A DNA stretch of 64,000 nt from Eopsaltria australis (lineage: Eukaryota; Chordata; Aves; Passeriformes; Petroicidae): contig JAVTVJ010000450.1 of NCBI GenBank assembly GCA_034509425.1, positions 496,001-560,000 on the forward strand, read 5' to 3'. Position 1 is the first letter of the stretch. Each line of letters begins with the position of its first letter. The notes below the pieces were generated by a model that had not been told where the DNA came from, did not search any database, and saw only the letters and a list, made by a program, of their open reading frames with translations. Made by a program: the position numbers and the translations under genes. This document shows positions 23,125-37,075 of the stretch, piece after piece.

Positions 23125-26100
23125 CAGCTGTGCTGAAGCTGGAGGCAGGGACTGGTCCCAAGAGTGTCACCACAACAAATGTTACTGAAAATACCATCCA
23201 TCCTCTGTGCAGCCCTTGAATCAGGCATGAGGGGCAGCCAAGTTGTAGGAAATCTCAGTTCTTCCTGTAAGTTTATGTCCAATTTCTTGTCCCCAGCATG
23301 CCACAGTGTGATGGATAAGCATCCAAACCTCAGACAAACCTGAAGCAAGGGAGCACTCCCTGCACTAATGAAGACACATTGTCACTGGGCTTGGTTCAAA
23401 GACCATTAAAGTTTCCCAGTGGTTCCAGTGGGGACCAGAACAACCCTTTTTCTGAAGAAATGGAAGCATATATTAACCTTAATTGGGAACAGTCTCCACG
23501 AGGATTTTCCCTCTGAGGAAAAGGAGCATTTTGCAGATATAATTGTTTTGGAGGGGGTAATTATTCCATGGATGCTTCCTGAGGTGAATGATGGCTCTTG
23601 TTACGTTTTTCCCCCCTGAAATTGGAAGAGCTGCAAGAGTCTTGTCAAAGACCAGTGGCATTACCTGGCAAGCAGGGGCTGGGCTGCTGCTCCAACACAG
23701 ACACAAACCAGTAGGAGGAACATTTGTACAGTTTGGCTGAATATTTCTCTATTCTCCTTTACCCTGCAGCACAGCACAGTTTGCAGTAATTGATTGACTT
23801 AGCTGGACAGTGAGATAAAAAACTACAAATAAGGGCGGGTGGGAGCTGTTCTTCTGCTGTGATTAGATGTAAAACAGCCCCAGCCAGAGCTGTGTTTTGC
23901 CTGGGGTCAGATCAACAGAACACAGATCCTGGGGTTTTTAAATGTTAATTTTTACTCAGTTTCAGGAAGGCTGGAAATCATTACTCTAAAAAACCTTTCA
24001 AGAGATGGGGTGTGAGGATCAGCAGGAGCCACGGGATAATCACTTTTTCCTCCTGACCAGGGTGATGTTGCAGGGAGATGATGTGCAGGAGGGAGAGGCT
24101 GACTAAGGAAAGAAAAAGGGATATAAATCAAATCAGAGATGGGACAGACAGAATCTGGGAAAACCTGGTAGAGAGGAAGATCCCCAAAAAGAGAACTATC
24201 TACTGCAAATTGCTTTGTGGTCAAGTCCTGCTTGTGGCTTCAAGCAAATTGTGTGAAATCCTAAAGGTCTCCCCCATCTCCTGGTGGGGAAAGCTGCCCT
24301 TGGGAGATTGCCTGAACAAGGAGTGAGTCAGGGTTGATCAGCACCACCCACCCTCCTGAAAGAGTTACTGTGAGATGTGGTGGAGGCAAAAGACACTTGA
24401 AATGAGAGAACTTAAAATCATTTTGCATATAATTTTCAGCAAAGTTTTCTTTCATAATTTCCCTCTTTTCTGCCCCAGCTCTTGGCAGAGATACTTGGAT
24501 TGAGTAGGGAGCTGCTGTTGAGAAACTGTGGTTTCAGCATTGCAGTAAAGGAGTCTTACCCCAATGAATTTTAAAGGCTATTTTGGCTGCCTTGAGAAAT
24601 GCTGATTTATGACTTGAATGTGTCAGGTTTTTTGCAATTAGCAGGACACTGTCTGGAAGTTATAGACCATCTTAGGCAGAAACAGGCAATTGTCTTTTTT
24701 CCAAACTATATTTATGAAACATTTTCCTCCATTCAAGCAGCAAGTTAAATTCTCTCTGTTAACAAAGTGGCTTCCACATTCAGATGAGGAAAATTTTGCT
24801 AGATTTTCCTTCAGAGTTGACATTATCACCAAGTATTCCTCTCTGCAAGAAGTTAAAGCTGTGGGCAGGTTGGCTGATTTGTTGGTATCATGCATAACAT
24901 CCCCTTGGGCAATTCCATAAGCCCCATCCCAAAACCTCGTGAAACTCAGTGAAATTACATGCTAATAGAGCAATTTTTAAGAATAGTGGTGTCAAATATT
25001 ACATTTCTATAGATGTGAGAGGCTGTCTGTACCACGTGGCATTATCAGATACAAGAGCAGACAATGAGGTTGGCTTGAATGCCACACAATTCATTATGCA
25101 AAATAATTTTCATTTGAAGACATTCAGACCTGTCACATTTCTTTTAATGAAACTCTGCATTTTTTTTTAATAAAAAAGCTTAGTAAGAATAGAATTTCAG
25201 TAATGAATCGGATAACTTATTCAAGCAGATATCAATTAAAATTTTAATTACAAGGAACAGTTTTTCTTGAATTTTTCACAAGATGTTAAATTTTTAATCA
25301 GTTATTTCTAGGGAAAAAAGGGTTTTCTGGAAAGAGAACTTCGCAAAGTTTAGGCAAGGATTGTGTACAAAATCTGAATCATGATAAAGAAACAGACTTA
25401 GGAGGTCTTGATGATCTAAAGGACATAATTTCCCTCCAAACACCACAACCTCTGTGCTCTGAGAGCCACATATCCTCTGTGCAACACAGAGAAACAGAAC
25501 CTACCTAAACAAGACACAAAACTTCACCTTGTGTGAGCCAGCAAGGACAGTTGTTGCACCAACCTACATTATTTCATTCCTGAAAACAGGTTGAAAATAT
25601 GTGCTCAAAAATTCGACTTTTTAAGATGTTTTCCATTTCATTTTGGGATGGGAAGGATGGGGAAAAAAGCTTTTCATTTACCCAAGGACAGGAATTCTGA
25701 ATCTAAATAAGCACATTTTGCTGAATGGCATAAAAAGAGAACATCAAGGCAACAGCACCCACTTGATACATTTTCAGCAGCAGCACATCCACGAGAGCCA
25801 TACAGCTCTGAATAAGGCTCTGCTCTTGTTGCAGGCAAGTGTTCCTGAATTTGCTGTAAAAATGCTCCCATTAGTGCTTTTTGCTGGCATTACTAGGATA
25901 TACCATGGGGTGTGGAGAAAGATGTAGAGAGAAGACAAAGCAGTGAAGAGGATGTGTGCCTCAAATGTGATGTTTGGGAATTGGTGAGTAGGGAGGGGGT
26001 GGGTCAGCTGGGCAAGGCTAATATGAGCATTCAGTCGTTTGCTTGAGCTCCATCCTAGTATAAATTATTACAAATACATAAAAAAAGATGCTTTCTGGCA

Positions 26101-29100
26101 CCTTAGAGTTATGGGGTGGAAATGCAGCTGATTCTAGCCTTTGAAATAAACACATTACCCTTTGCTTTGCTATTTATAATTTGAATCATTTGCAGTTATT
26201 CCAGTAGCATTTGTCCTTGCCACATCCTCCTTGGTGAAGGTACTTTTTGGTTTACTGTTAATGCACATTGCCTCAATGGTTAACTTCATAAAGGGGGAAT
26301 AATTGAAAGCCCAATGTTAAACTGCATTCAGAAAAAAACATTTGGTTTATCAGACTCCTGCTGTGTCTGCTATGTGCAGATTTTGATGTAGACAAGTGTA
26401 GTAATGGGCAGTGTAGAACATGCAAACCTTAATGATGGCCCTGGCTCAGCATTTACCCTATTTACAGCAGCAAAAAATCCCATTTTAAAAGCAAAGTGTG
26501 ACCTCAGGAAATATAAGGTTTATATTCCTGCCAATTCCTGCTGCACTTTAACAGGGAGGTGTTAAACCCATTATCAGCCATCATGGACAAAAACAGCATT
26601 TCCACCTTTCAATGCCATTTGATTGAGCAGATGTGGTGAATGACAGGCTTGAAGCACATAGTGGGTACTTTGCACTGCTGTCCACATGTCCTGCAGCCCA
26701 TGGAGATGAAAGGCTCAGCCTTAAGCTCCACATGTTATTCAGCATGCAGGATTGCTCCATAAAGCTGATTTTCCTTTGCTTTAAAAGCCTCCTGTAACTC
26801 AGGCTTTGACTCTTTTCTTCCTAGGTCTATAGTGAGTATAGAGAAAGACAAATTATGGTGTTGAAAAATGAAGATTTTCTAAATTTCCCGATTTTGTGAC
26901 AGAAACAAAGCAAAGAAATATCAGAATTCTTTATGGATATGCTGCGTGGGCTGTGGGTTTTGTCTGTATTTCTTGCATGTATGGATTTTATCATTTGGCC
27001 ATTTTATAATTGCATTGCTTGGAAAACCTGGTTCAGGGAACATCATCTTTTCATTGTTTTCATAGAAGTAGAGCAACACAGAGCAGACTGTGGGCTGCTC
27101 CTGTCTGCCACAGAGATTCATGTTTCATTTCCAAGCCCTCTGCTGCCTGGGGCACACGCAGCTTGCGAGACATGTGAGGAAGTTTTGGGAATAAAGAAGT
27201 TGGCCAGTAGCTGGCACACCAATCTGCCAGGGATGCAATGCTGTGGAGATCACGTGTGGGGTTTGCAGCACGCTTCTGTAAGACTGAGCCAGGAGTGTCA
27301 ATGTTAAAGTGCTTTTCTGAGGGAAATCAAAGCCCGCTGGAAGTGTTGGTTGATAACACCGCTCCCTCGCTCTTTGAGGTAGGCAAGAAACATCCTGTTA
27401 CCACCTGACACGAGATACATCCAAGAGCACTTACACTTGTACTTTAAAGGCTCTGTAAGCCAGAGTGGTACAAAGCAGTCCCAGCATCAGAGAATTAAGC
27501 CCTGAGGCACAAAGGCCAGATCTGTACTTGAAAAGGCTCCTTTGTGTTGCTGTGCTGGCAAACCCTCCAAGAAGGGATGAGGCGTTTGTAATCCCACACA
27601 GAGTAGGGTGAGAGATCTCAGATAGGGATAGCCAGTTTTGTATGCCAGGACTTGTGTGGCTGACACAGAGGGTTCACTAAAGATGTGAGGGTCACCAAGT
27701 AACCTTGCTGTGCAGACAGAGACTTCTGAGTGGCTTAGCAGAGGCAGATACGAGCTCCTGCCAGCCTTGGCAGGCTGAGACTGCTGCTGTTAGTGGAGGT
27801 GCACTGTAACTCCCTCTCAACAGCAAAACACACCCCACCATCTGCTCTAATGAGGTGCTTGCTCTTATTCCTACTCTGCTTTCCACATCCTCCCCACGGG
27901 GATCTTCGGGGACCTTTGCTGGAATGAAAATTTTCCTGTTTCTTTCACCTCTTTATTCTCTCATGTCTCCATTCCGAATGGCTTCGTTTCAGTCCTTTCC
28001 TACTAAGTCAGATTCAAAGTTTTTCTGCTGAGTAAGAGCCAGCAACTTTATCAGGCATCAGTCACCACATGGCCATGCCTCTCTTTCCTCATTTACAGCT
28101 GCAGTACCAGACCCTCCTTCAGAGCAGAAGCTGTCTCGAAGAGTGGGTTTATTGAGGAGAAGGAGGTGGCTAAAGTTATTTCCTCTTGAGAATCTGTACA
28201 AGTTCCCATCTACTTTTTAGAGCCACAATTCTGCAGAAACAAAGGAGCAACCAAACAAGTGACAAACAAGTCAGAGTCTGTGGCTGCTTGTTTTATGCAG
28301 AGCTCAGAGCTTTTGGGTTTGTGCCTGCAGAGTCACCATATTTTAAAAATGGTAATTTCTGAGACCAATCTAAAAGGCTAATTGTTGCTGTTACTGATCT
28401 GCTTTAAAAGCCATGATTAAAGCTGAAGAGAACAGTCAAAATTCCTGCCAGCTGCGGGGAGCTTTGTGGCTGCCTTGTCCCAATTACAGGGTTTTTTGTA
28501 GTGAGCACACTGTATTAACATAGCTGCAGCTCCCTTCTAACAACAAGCAATCATGAGAAACATTTAATGGCAGGCTTTGGACCATGTCTTTCTTTTCTGT
28601 ACAGTGTGAGTAGTGAGGGTTTCTGGCGCCTGTAAAACACATTTTTACTCCTCGTTAATTAACAGGTTTGGAAAATGAAAGTCAGGGTTCAAGTTGATGT
28701 ATTCACTGTATTTATTTATTTTTCCAAAAAGAAGTTGCCCAAAGGTTTAGGTGGCAAGTTTTCATTTGTTCATCTCAAGTGGCATCATGGTCTGCTTTGA
28801 CAGCAAGGGTAGAAGAAGCAGAGAGGAGAATTTGCTTTGTGCTCACCAAAACCCTCCAGCTCTCCACTCTCTTGAGGCCCCATCTAGAGACTTCAAGAGG
28901 GGGAAAACAACTGTGAGAAAATGTGATTAATAACACCTAGGGTTGATCAGGTCACAGTCAAAGGAAGATTGGACTAGACCAGACTGTCTGCTCCCTGTCT
29001 GGCACTTGTTTTTAAGAGCAGCAGCTCAAGAAGCTGCCTTCAAAAACCAGCCAGACAATCCTCCCAGAAGCCCAGGCTCTCCATTACAGAGCTGTTCACG

Positions 29101-32100
29101 AGAAACACTTCTGTTGTGGGCAAGGAAGCCTTCTAGGAACAACGTGTTGCAGCAACACTCTCTAGCTTGGTCATACTCTTCCTGGGAGTTGATCCAAAGC
29201 CCACTGAGGTCAGTCAGAACCTCCCACTGACTTTATAATGGCTTAAGCTCTGTTTAGTTGAAGTTACTAATCCAATTTCCACGCCAGTGCTACTGTGAAT
29301 TCCCAGTGCTGACGCATGAAATTCAGCTCACTGCCAGCAGTAGCATCACTGCGGTTCCTGCTGCTCTCAGCTCTCTCTGATGCAGATTTGTTCACATATC
29401 TGCAGCCACAGAAGCTTGGACACAAGTCCTGCAAGGCAAGCTGATTTGGGCTTTGTCCATAGTGAATGCAAGACCTCCAGGAACAGCCAGGGGTACAGGT
29501 AAAGCTGCCCATGTAATTCAATGAGGCAGCACTCAGTGCTGGTCCCATGGCTCGGGCAGGTTCCTCTGCTTTGAGCAATGTCAGCTCTAGGGAGGGGTGT
29601 GAAATATCTCAATGGAGACAATTGAACAGCTTTTCCAAATCAGGGGCTGTTGCTAACTTGTTTTGCCACCAATTTCCTCAGCTATTTCAACAGAGAGGAC
29701 TGAAAGGTGTTTTAGTAGTTGATGGGGTAGTGACAGCCAAGTAGGAATGCACAAATCCACGTGGGCACATGAAACCTTTCCCCAGAGACCCTGGAAGACT
29801 ACACTCATCTGTGCTGGAGGTCAAGAGGGTTGATGAGTTTCTCAAATTAATTCCTGATTTAGATTTAGTTTTGTCTTCTGGTCTGACAAAGATTTTGAAA
29901 TTTCCTCTCCCTTTTTTCACTGTGATTACCCTCAGGAGCCACCTAGTTGGATGCACAACTCTTAGGCTCAATAACTAGTGTTTGCTCACTTAAAATTCTC
30001 TCCCTGCAAGCCATTAAGGTGTGAGCTTGATCCTTTCAGTGTTCATGGAGAGTTAAAACACATGGGGATAGAGCAGAACTGAACAGATATTTATTTGAGG
30101 ACCCAGGCCAATATTGAGGAATTTGATTCAGCTACAATGTCCAGCTGGGTGTGAGATGCAGCATATCAGTGCTTATTTCTTGCTTTCCAGACCAGCTGTG
30201 CAGAACCACAGTAATGGGGTTTCCCATAGCTAACACCATACCTTAGGAATTTTTGAAAATTAAAAGGTCTTATGACTGGAAATAATTATAACTCACAAAA
30301 AAGGGATTTGCTTCCACAGCAAAATGGCCATTGAGCTGTGCAGAGTCCTTGAACTTCATGCTGAAGTTGTGTTCAATCTTACATTTCAAGATTTCCTGAG
30401 TTTCTTCTAATTTCCAAGAGAACTGGAGATGAAACAACCACTATAAATCCTGTAAGTCCAAAAGTGCCAGGTGTATAACAGCAAGCAGTTTATCAGCTTC
30501 TGTTTATCTGGGTTTTCTTAAACCTTGTCAGATACAATGATGATCAGCCCTGACTTCCTACCAAACAGGTCAATAGAGGCTTCAGTCTCTGATCCAGATG
30601 CCAGATGAGTTGTCCACAAAACATCATTAGAACACAGGCCTCAGGTGTAGAGAAACACAACAAACAATCACAGAGACTTTCTGGAATAAAAGAATTTAAG
30701 CCATGATCACCTGCTTGCTCAGAAATAACTGATGAAATTGGTGATATGATTTCTTGTGATGGCCTGCCTGCTTTGTGTCAGGAAGACGCACCTTTGTGAT
30801 GTGACTTCAGATGTTTTTAAACCTGCAGCACTGTGCTGAGAGAGAACTGGTTTAGCAGGAGTGTTGTGCCATCCTTGCCCAGGGTAGGAGTGAAATGCTG
30901 ACCTCTGAGAGGTGCTGGCCAGGATGCCATGGCATGGAAAGGAAATATTTCTGTGGAGGAAATCTGCATCTGATGCTACTGGGCCATGGAGAAGGTAATG
31001 TGTGGTCTTCAAGAGTAGTTGCAATATGTGCTGTGGGCCCAGGAGGTTTGGAGTAGCAGTGGGATAAGATAATTCTGTAGTCTGAAACCCCATTTGTCTG
31101 TTGAGTCATCTATTATGGTGTTAAAATGTGATAATTGGAATCCAGGCATTACCAAGCCAAAAAGACAATAATTAAAGCCGAGGCACAAAAGGGAGTTAAT
31201 GCTCCAAAATTATTTTGTGCAGAGTTATTTGATAAAGTAAGTCTTTCTGTTTCCTTGTGAAAACCCCTGCTCTACAATGAATCTTTCTAACTCTCTGGAA
31301 AATAATCTAATTATAGTTAACACTATTATGTTCTTTGGCGCTTTGAATGGAGCTGTGGGTAATACTGGGCTTACTCCAAAGCAAATAGCTGTGTGTTCCA
31401 GTCTGACATTTCATATTGATAGAAACAAAAACATTTTGCTAAAAACAATGGATAAGGGAAATAATTCATTTTCTAGATAATATAACAAAGGAGGGAAAAG
31501 CACCATCATGTTCTCAACAACAGCAGAAATATGTTTTGCCAGACACTCTTCTATAAATACATTTAATTATAGCATTGTATTCTTTTTATCTAGGAGAAAG
31601 CAGGTGAAACCCAACTTTCTCATTCCTGAAATCTTTCCATATACTTTCCCAAACAAATGAGTATCTTAAGACTCAGGTATTGTGATCACTTGAAAGCTTA
31701 TAACAACACTGGCAAAAGAAAGATTAAATATGAAAGAATGGTATAAAGTCTGAAAATGTGCATTTAAATCTTCTAGTTCAATCTCAAACAGACAAGCCTC
31801 ATCTTTATTTTTCTTCTTTTTTGTTTGGTAAAGCCTCAACTGGAAGCCAATGAAGTTGGAAATGTATTGACTTTGTTTCATTTCTGGTATAATTATTCAC
31901 CTATAGTTGAATACTGACATTAGATGTGCAATACCCACCCTCAGCCTCTCTACAGAAATGGAAATGTAATTGGGATTTGCTGCTGTCTCTGAAACTGGTT
32001 TTGTTGAATCTATTTTGTTTTCACAGCAAATGCTAAATGTTCTTAGACCAGGAGGGTTAAGTGACCTGATGTGAGCATAACCCATGTTCAGCAGACATGG

Positions 32101-34529
32101 CTGGACAGAGAAATTGCTGGTAATTTGAGTCACAAACCCAACAATTTTTGCTGGTTATGGAATGAGAAATGTGTCCAGGAACTGGGCTAGGGTTGCTCAA
32201 TGGGCTGGTGGTGTGGGAAACTCTTAGCAATCCCCTTTTTTTCCTGTGGGACAACATGGAGATGGCATCAGGGGAGGGACAGACCCATTGAGGGCATCCC
32301 ATGCAGTCCTTGCTGCTGCACAGCCCCACAAGCCCCACGAGGTTCATGAGCTGCCCGTGGTGGATGAGCTCCTCCTGGGCCATGCTGCTAGCTCAGACCA
32401 TTTTTAAATTTGCAATCCTGCCCTCTCTGCCCTGTCTGACCCTTTCCATCTGCACCAGGAGTTCCTGCAAAGGGGCTCTTGGAGGTGTTTGCCCGGGGCC
32501 TGGGCTCATGTGCTGTGAAATGTGCAATGTGAAACCAGACTTTGCTGAAATGGTGCTGGAGTGGAAGCCTGCCCGCCTGCTCTCTGACTAGAGGACTGAC
32601 ACATTATATCTCCCTCTGTGAAAGCAAATATTTCTTCTGTCAAAATGTCTGTAATACAATCCATTCTCACTCTTGCCTCGGTGTAGAAGGAAAAGCTTCT
32701 ACGATTTTAATCAGTGCTGGATTTTCTGCTCCTGTTAGCATTAGAAATCCAAGAACACACAAAGCTGTACTCCAAAGACAACTGGAGATATTCCTTTTTA
32801 AGGTCACAGCAAATGTAATAATGCCAACAGCTCATAGTGCTCTTCATTAGGCTGTGTAACTTCCCAACACATCAATCACTCAGTGGAGGGTGTTTACTTA
32901 CTTTCTTTAACAGGCTGAGTGTATTTTTAAATTGGTAACCCAGTTTAATTCTCCTTTATGAGACAGCTATGTCTGACCCTGCTGCTGTGGGAATTCAGTG
33001 ATGCAGAACAGGGAGGCAGAGTTGGGATTTCCCTACCCCAAAGAGGCAAAGCCAGACAGGTACCCAGAGCACTATGCATCCCCCTGCCCCTCCCTTCCAT
33101 CACGTGGCTCAGCTCTGCGTGGATGATAATTGAATATGTGGAATTTGCACTTGAAAATGTCCTCTCCTCCCTGTGAAGGTCAGCTCTATACTGAGTCTCA
33201 GCTGCACCCCAAGAATTCCTGAAACTTTGGAAAGAAGATTTTGGCCTGTTGCAAACCCTGATTTGGTGTGGCATTTACCTCTGGGCTGGGTAAAACCTCT
33301 GAGGAAATTAGCAGAAAGTCCCTCAAATGGTGAAATGGAGCCCATTAGGTGCTAGTGAGGATGAGCACTGGCTGCTGCTGCTCCAGGCTCTGTCTCCTGA
33401 GTGTTCTCTGCTTGGATGCCTTCTCTGGCCCCAAACACCTGTTCCAGCTCCTCCTCCTGTCCCCTGGCCAAGAGCAGGGGACACTCTTGCACCTGGGGCT
33501 TCCCAGACACTGTCCAACCTTCCAGGTTCCTTGGCATGCAGCACTTTGCATTACGTGCACTTTATTATTTAATCAGAAATTCAGGCTCAGGGGTTTGTTT
33601 TGGGTTTGTTTGCCCTTGTTTTCTAAATATTAATAGAGAGCTCCCGGGACCTTGCTGCAGACAGCCACAGTGACAGCTCTGGGCTTTGGTGTGGTCCTGG
33701 TGCTCACCGAGGCTCGCTGCTCACTCTCTCCTTAATTGAAGGCTGGGATGAGGACAAGGCTTGGCTCACACCCCTTGTGATACCTCACACATGCAGAGAG
33801 CTGTGCTTGATGGGAAGGCAAAAACAGCAGACTCCTTCCTGGGCCTTGGCTTTTTTCCCCCAGCCCCTCCTTGGGAAGCAGGGAAGATGTAAAGGTACTC
33901 TCTGAGCAGCAGGAGGGGAGACCTTGCTGCTTCCCAATGCAGGGATTATATATTAATATATCAGGCTTCAGTGGCTTCTGCTAACACAAAAACACACAGA
34001 GAGCAGCACAGGGGCTGGGAACAACATCAAGTCTCAACAGCTCTGTGATCCTCTTGCAGCACAGGCACACATCCCTGCTTCCATATGTGGGGCAGAGGCA
34101 GACACAGGGACAGGGAGAGAGAGGAAACCAAACCCTCAACTGTGTCATGGCAACCAGAACCACCACACTACTGCAATCCAAGGAGCATCTCTTCCTGCTG
34201 GATCCAAATTAGAGGACAGGTAGGAGCAATGCAAGAGGAAGCATCTGGAGAACACAGAGGGTCCATGGCAGAGCTGCCTCACCAGTGTGTGTGGTTAAGC
34301 AGACAAAGCACTGCTGGTGCTGGGCAGTGTCCCTGAGAGGCAGCTCCATGCCTGGAAGGGTTCTAAGCTGCTCTGTAACCAGATCAGAGGTGTAAGGTCT
34401 CAGTAGATGTGTTACACTGAGTTAGTGTGAGTGCACTCTGGTTGCAGGGTGTCACATTTTGGTTTGAGTTGGTCACATTGGAAGAGACACAAATTATTGC
34501 AGGGCTGCTCCCAACCCCTTCATCCCCCA
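23125..34529. other. Unique noncoding sequence
   Basis: Only palindromic copy B (29189-29249) is recognisable. No supported exon, RNA gene or transposon was found on either strand. Confidence 0.65.
29189..29249. repeat. Palindromic interspersed repeat, copy B
   Basis: TTGATCCAAAGCCCACTGAG, then GTCAGTCAG, forms the left arm. The opposite arm, CTCCCACTGACTTTATAATG then GCTTAAGC, is an imperfect inverse. The wording matches copy A. Confidence 0.6.
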
Positions 34530-34715
34530 GCCTGCAGTGACACAGACGCAGGACCTTGCTCTGACACAGATGCAGTACTTTGCTCTTGGCCTTGTTGAAC
34601 CTCGTGAGGTTCATGTGTGGCCTCTCCTTGAGCTCATCCAGGTCCCTGTGGATGGCTCCCCATCCCTCAGGTGTGTCACCCCCAGCACTCAGCTCGGTGC
34701 CACGTGCAGACTGGC
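34530..34715 (-). mobile_element. CR1 LINE fragment from the reverse transcriptase ORF
   Basis: The minus-strand translation includes DTPEGWGAIHRDLDELKERP followed by HMNLTRFNKAKSKVLHLC. This matches the C-terminal part of CR1 ORF2, whose usual form reads DT.EGR.AIQRDLDRLE.WA, then NLMKFNKAKCKVLHLG. The fragment lacks the catalytic region and is a dead relic. A 24-bp in-frame tandem duplication lies inside it (34538-34561 and 34562-34585, 21 of 24 bases identical). The words before and after are too diverged to extend it safely. Confidence 0.88.
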
Positions 34716-35338
34716 AGAGGCTGATAACAAAAGGAGATGTTTTTTGTGCAGAGCTGCTCTGCAGAGCTCTGTTTAATACAACAGCACTCGTGGGTGTGTG
34801 GTTGGGATGTGAACTGCTCCCATACCACATCTATTGTCTGACAAGTGTGGCAGTGTCCCCAGAGCAGCTGGGCAAGCAAAGAGAAGAGCAATTCTCTGAA
34901 TATCTTGTGCTGAGAGGATGCAGGGCTACAATACAGCACAAGCACTCCATCTACCTGAAGTGCAGCCCTACTGCTGCCAGTAGATTAGCCTTAGTGCCCT
35001 TGGAAGGTTTAATTCAAATAAGCAACCTTGTTTCTGGCTGAATACCCGAAACATCTCTTTGTGGTGGAAATCTTCTTTTTGTGGAGATTATGTTTGTGAA
35101 TGCCAGGAGGTGCTTGGCACTAAGTGCCTCATGCATTTGTATCCCTGCACAGTGCACAGCCTGCATAATCCACACATTGCCTGGAGATGGTCTTTAGCTG
35201 CAAAATTCAGATCCCCATCTTAAAACACTTTGCTGTCCTGACATTCTCAGTTCCAGAAGTTTAGGTTTATCTGCTCAGTGTTTCTCCACCGTGGGAATTT
35301 CGTTTGGGACCAACTGTTAATAAATTAAATAGCACTTT

Positions 35339-35340
<2 letters not shown>

Positions 35341-35377
<37 letters not shown>
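35341..35377. repeat. T37 homopolymer
   Basis: Thirty-seven uninterrupted T residues, the longest homopolymer in the window, preceded by TTTTC. It could be the poly(A) tail of a minus-strand retrocopy, but no AATAAA or recognisable transcript lies beside it. Confidence 0.95.
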
Positions 35378-35379
<2 letters not shown>

Positions 35380-37020
35380 AACAAAGGCCCATCAGGGAAT
35401 ATGGAGATAATCAGCTTGAAGAAAATCCTGAGGAATCTGTCTGCACCTCTCCAAATAGGTCACCCACCAGGCAACATCCCTGAAAATTGTATGGGGTGCC
35501 TCTGAGATAGCCTCCAGATTATTTATGGTGTTATAATTCAATTAAGTGGTGGCAGGGGATCATTGAGGATGGCTGTGAGATCCTCATGTGCTAGATATTT
35601 TTGGACCCTACAGAGAAAGAAATGAGAGTATTTAGGATTGAGTAATTACAATGGTTAGGATTTAACAGGGAATTTATCCTGCAATCTGTGGATATTGGTC
35701 TAGATGGGTTTCTTCATATGGAGGCACAGTAGTGAAAGCACTTGTCAAACAGGTAGCTGGGATGCTGCCTATAAATAATCAGTATATGATCTATGGGGAA
35801 AGAAAGTGGAAATGCTTGGACAATGTTTTATGACCTTCCCTAAATTATGGAGATTGATGCTCTAAAATGTGAGTCTGCCTTACAGGCAAGAGAATTTTAG
35901 GTCAGTAAAGCAGGAAAAGGTTATGGGTTAAAGTCTGACAGATTCCTTTCTGCAGGAGACTGAGAGCAGATTTTCCTTGAGTCATTTAAAGGAAATGGGG
36001 AAAAATTGTGTAGCTGAGAGAATAACATGGTGCTTTAGTGTAAGGCACTGAAATGCTGGCAAAACACTTCTGTTGGAAGAGAGCATGAACTGTCAGGGTC
36101 AGAATGGTCCCACTGGAGGTGCAGATGAATCTTGACTGAGCTGAGAAAACAAGCAGCATGTTGCTGGGTTCAGCTACAACAGAAAAATAGTGAAACACTT
36201 GTAACCTTGGTTCTCTTACACTCTGGCCTGGTTGAAGACACCTCTTTCAGAGGTGTTACAGATCTTTCAAACCCTCATCTCAGTGCAAGCCACCTTAGAG
36301 TAATAATAAACAATCCTCATTTTCTTAAACCGTGAGGTTTGACTACTGAGGGCTTTTGAATTGGTTTGTGAGACCTCTGCCTGCCTTTCCTCATAAACAA
36401 TCCAAAAGCTACTGCTCAGTAAAACATTACAGTCTCATCCTCACCTTCACCAGTTCCAAGTGAACAGAAATTGTTTCCATTTGTTAAATCTGCTTGGTGA
36501 GGTGAAAAGGATGGCATGGGTGGCCTTTCTGTGTTGGGCTGCAGTGGGATTTCTGTAGCTGCAGAGGATGTCAATGATGTTGTTGAGTGCTCTAGAATTG
36601 AATTGTGCCCTGTCAGACTCTCAAGTCCCACACAAGAATGGACTGTGTGCTTTCAATCAGAATTTTGGCTGGGCAGAGCCCTCTTGCCTGCGCTGTTTGG
36701 GATGCCCTGCTCCACGCTCAGCAGCCCAGGGTGTGCTGCTCCTCTGACAAGTCACTCGTGATTCCTTTTGCCTTCCCTGCAGAGGTACTGGCATCATCTG
36801 TTTCCTATTTAAATTCAAAGGTGTTATTTTGATCAATGGTTGAATGCAAACCTGTAGGTGGGGGATGTCTTACTGTCCTACCAGCACTCTGTTATTCTGT
36901 GTGGAAATCCACATTCCTAAGCCCCATTTCTAAGCCATCATTAGTGACCAGTAAATTTAATTTATCTCTTGAAAAGCTGTGAGCAGACACGTTTTGGATT
37001 GAAAAGTGGTGTTTAGCATT

Positions 37021-37075
37021 TGGAACCTTGCACTAAGATGCAGCTAATCTGGGTTCAGGTCCTGCCTCTGCCACA
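37021..37075 (+). mobile_element. MIR-like SINE core fragment
   Basis: The word CTGGGTTCAGGTCCTGCCTC followed by TGCCACA resembles the MIR core (CTGGGTTCGAATCCCGGCTC, then TGCCACT). Weak upstream resemblance extends it. This is an ancient relic, assessed by eye only. Confidence 0.45.

Noticed and set aside
26933..27307. Plus-strand 124-codon open frame starting with a hydrophobic stretch
   Set aside because: The length is within the chance range for this composition; there is no recognisable domain and no splice or promoter support.
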